From: Dinochytrium kinnereticum
Lineage: Eukaryota > Chytridiomycota > Chytridiomycetes > Chytridiales > Chytridiaceae
Direction of reading: 5' to 3'
Length of the DNA stretch: 18,626 nt
NCBI GenBank assembly: GCA_027604005.1
Contig: JADGJT010000410.1
Coordinates: 1 to 18,626, forward strand
The notes beneath the pieces are model-generated. The model had not been told where the DNA came from. It worked only from the letters and a program-made list of their open reading frames with translations, and ran no database searches. The stretch's first letter is position 1. Every line of letters begins with the position of its first letter. Made by a program: the position numbers and the translations under genes. Shown piece after piece: positions 17,737 to 18,626 of this stretch.

Positions 17737-18013
17737 ACAAGAGGGTCACCGGCATTATACAAGAGGGTCACCCTTCATTAATTAGTCGCGGACAAGAGGG
17801 CCGCCGCGAAATTAGCAGATGGTCTCCCTGATTTCACTTCAAAATTACAAAATTTAAGATGGATACAAGAGGGTCTCGTACAACGTGAATGAGGGTCTCC
17901 CTGTATGATCATTTCTCCACCAGCGCACAAGAGGGGTCTCCGCCTGGAACTGGAGGGTCGCCCTAAAAACATCACAAGAGGGGTCTCCGCCTTGTACCGG
18001 AGGGTCGCCCTAA
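17737..18013. repeat. Degenerate array of ACAAGAGGGTCNCC / GGGTCNCC motifs
   Basis: About ten same-orientation copies of GGGTCNCC or close variants lie in 277 bp. Those preceded by ACAAGAG start at 17737, 17759, 17792, 17865, 17937 and 17974. Partial copies end near 17828, 17901, 17962 and 18010. The last two units form a clear 37-bp tandem repeat. Spacing between earlier units is irregular (22-73 bp). No flanking gene or known repeat family is recognised. Confidence 0.85.
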
Positions 18014-18626
18014 GACGATTGGTTTTCTCAAAATTTTTTAACCATAGAACTCATCAACCAAATTTGCAAGGTCAACAAAGAAATTAATGTAGCCTACAAT
18101 TAACTTGTATTTATAGCATGACTGAAGAATGCTATTAACTGGCAGGTCAGAAAACCAAACCCATCATCAAATGAGAAAAACAACTAGTGGATAGAGTGCC
18201 GCTTGATCACAGCGCCAGTGGATGGAAATCATGTGCAGCAGGGGCTGTGATTTGCAACCCTCAGTCGTTTTTGAGCAAAGTAATAAGCAGAGGGTGGGTA
18301 ACTGGGCTCCTGTGGCCTCCTGTGGCCTCCTGTGGGCTTCTGTTGGTGCCTTTGCAAGGTGCTGGTCTGAGGATCCAAAAAGAGGATGATCAGCTGCAGT
18401 GATGACAGATCAAGGGCGAGCCAAAAAAACGAGTTGAGATCAGCGATGCCGCGGCTTCCAGGACCTGCCCTCGCTCGCTCGCTCAGCAGAGTGTGAGAAG
18501 AGCAAAAAAGCCAAGCCATGTCGCACGAGGGACCATCGGCCAATGGAAAAAAAACTACAGCACCCCGTATTCCCGCGTGGTCTCCCACCGCAGTACTGAC
18601 GGAGCCATCACCAGCTTAACTTCGGA
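18014..18626. other. Gene-free right end with small simple repeats
   Basis: A ten-base unit TCCTGTGGCC is repeated about three times at 18308-18337, and CGCT repeats lie near 18469-18484. A 119-codon minus-strand frame (18229-18588) lacks an ATG start, has no recognisable domain and crosses the simple repeat, so I do not call it a gene. Confidence 0.5.

Noticed and set aside
17737..18013. CRISPR array
   Set aside because: Units are 14-18 bases, imperfect and irregularly spaced, and the window is clearly eukaryotic.
18229..18588. 119-codon minus-strand frame at the right end
   Set aside because: It begins at GTG rather than ATG, crosses a ten-base simple repeat and has no recognisable domain.

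Overview
This window is nuclear DNA of a fungus. The evidence is short GT-AG spliceosomal introns (60-241 bp), a cytosolic-type pyruvate carboxylase with fungal sequence features, a secreted Ser/Thr-rich protein with a Kre9/Knh-type cell-wall domain and a GPI-like tail, eukaryotic tRNA genes with internal A/B boxes and oligo-T terminators, and decayed retrotransposons. The phylum cannot be fixed from the sequence alone.

The left 8 kb is a compact gene block with all three protein genes on the minus strand. (1) A complete pyruvate carboxylase gene (225-4939) has 13 exons. I rebuilt it exon by exon and every phase closes, giving 1165 residues with biotin carboxylase, carboxyltransferase and biotin-carrier domains. 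(2) A 223-residue secreted protein with four exons (5474-6404) has a signal peptide, a Kre9/Knh-like beta-sandwich domain, a Ser/Thr-rich stalk and a GPI-anchor-type C-terminus. (3) A 230-residue protein with three exons (6959-7895) has two coiled-coil blocks, a basic end and a Pro-rich tail; I do not recognise its family. An intact tRNA-Ala(AGC) gene at 8273-8345 on the plus strand closes the block.

From 8.35 kb to the right end there is no intact protein gene. It reads as a retroelement graveyard plus simple and tandem repeats. A Ty3/gypsy-type integrase relic lies on the plus strand (8573-9088). A GC-rich relic on the minus strand (10014-11745) keeps a 366-codon frame with only two stops; it carries an RT motif-A-like segment followed by an RNase H segment of the DIRS/Ngaro kind. 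A tRNA-Trp(CCA) gene sits at 11986-12057. Beyond it are a pyrimidine-rich stretch with a 109-bp tandem duplication (12.1-14.3 kb), an LTR-like promoter segment near 15.1-15.3 kb, and an AT-rich tail. That tail is full of two-copy tandem duplications and holds an unusual array of about ten GGGTCNCC-type motifs (17737-18013).

The most interesting single observation is in the pyruvate carboxylase gene. Its last intron interrupts the biotin-accepting lysine codon after the first base, and that intron is 93 bp long with no in-frame stop. Retention would therefore give a full-length protein that cannot be biotinylated. Functionally the window couples anaplerotic carbon metabolism, a wall or surface protein and an unknown coiled-coil protein, with no evidence that they act together beyond being neighbours on one strand.
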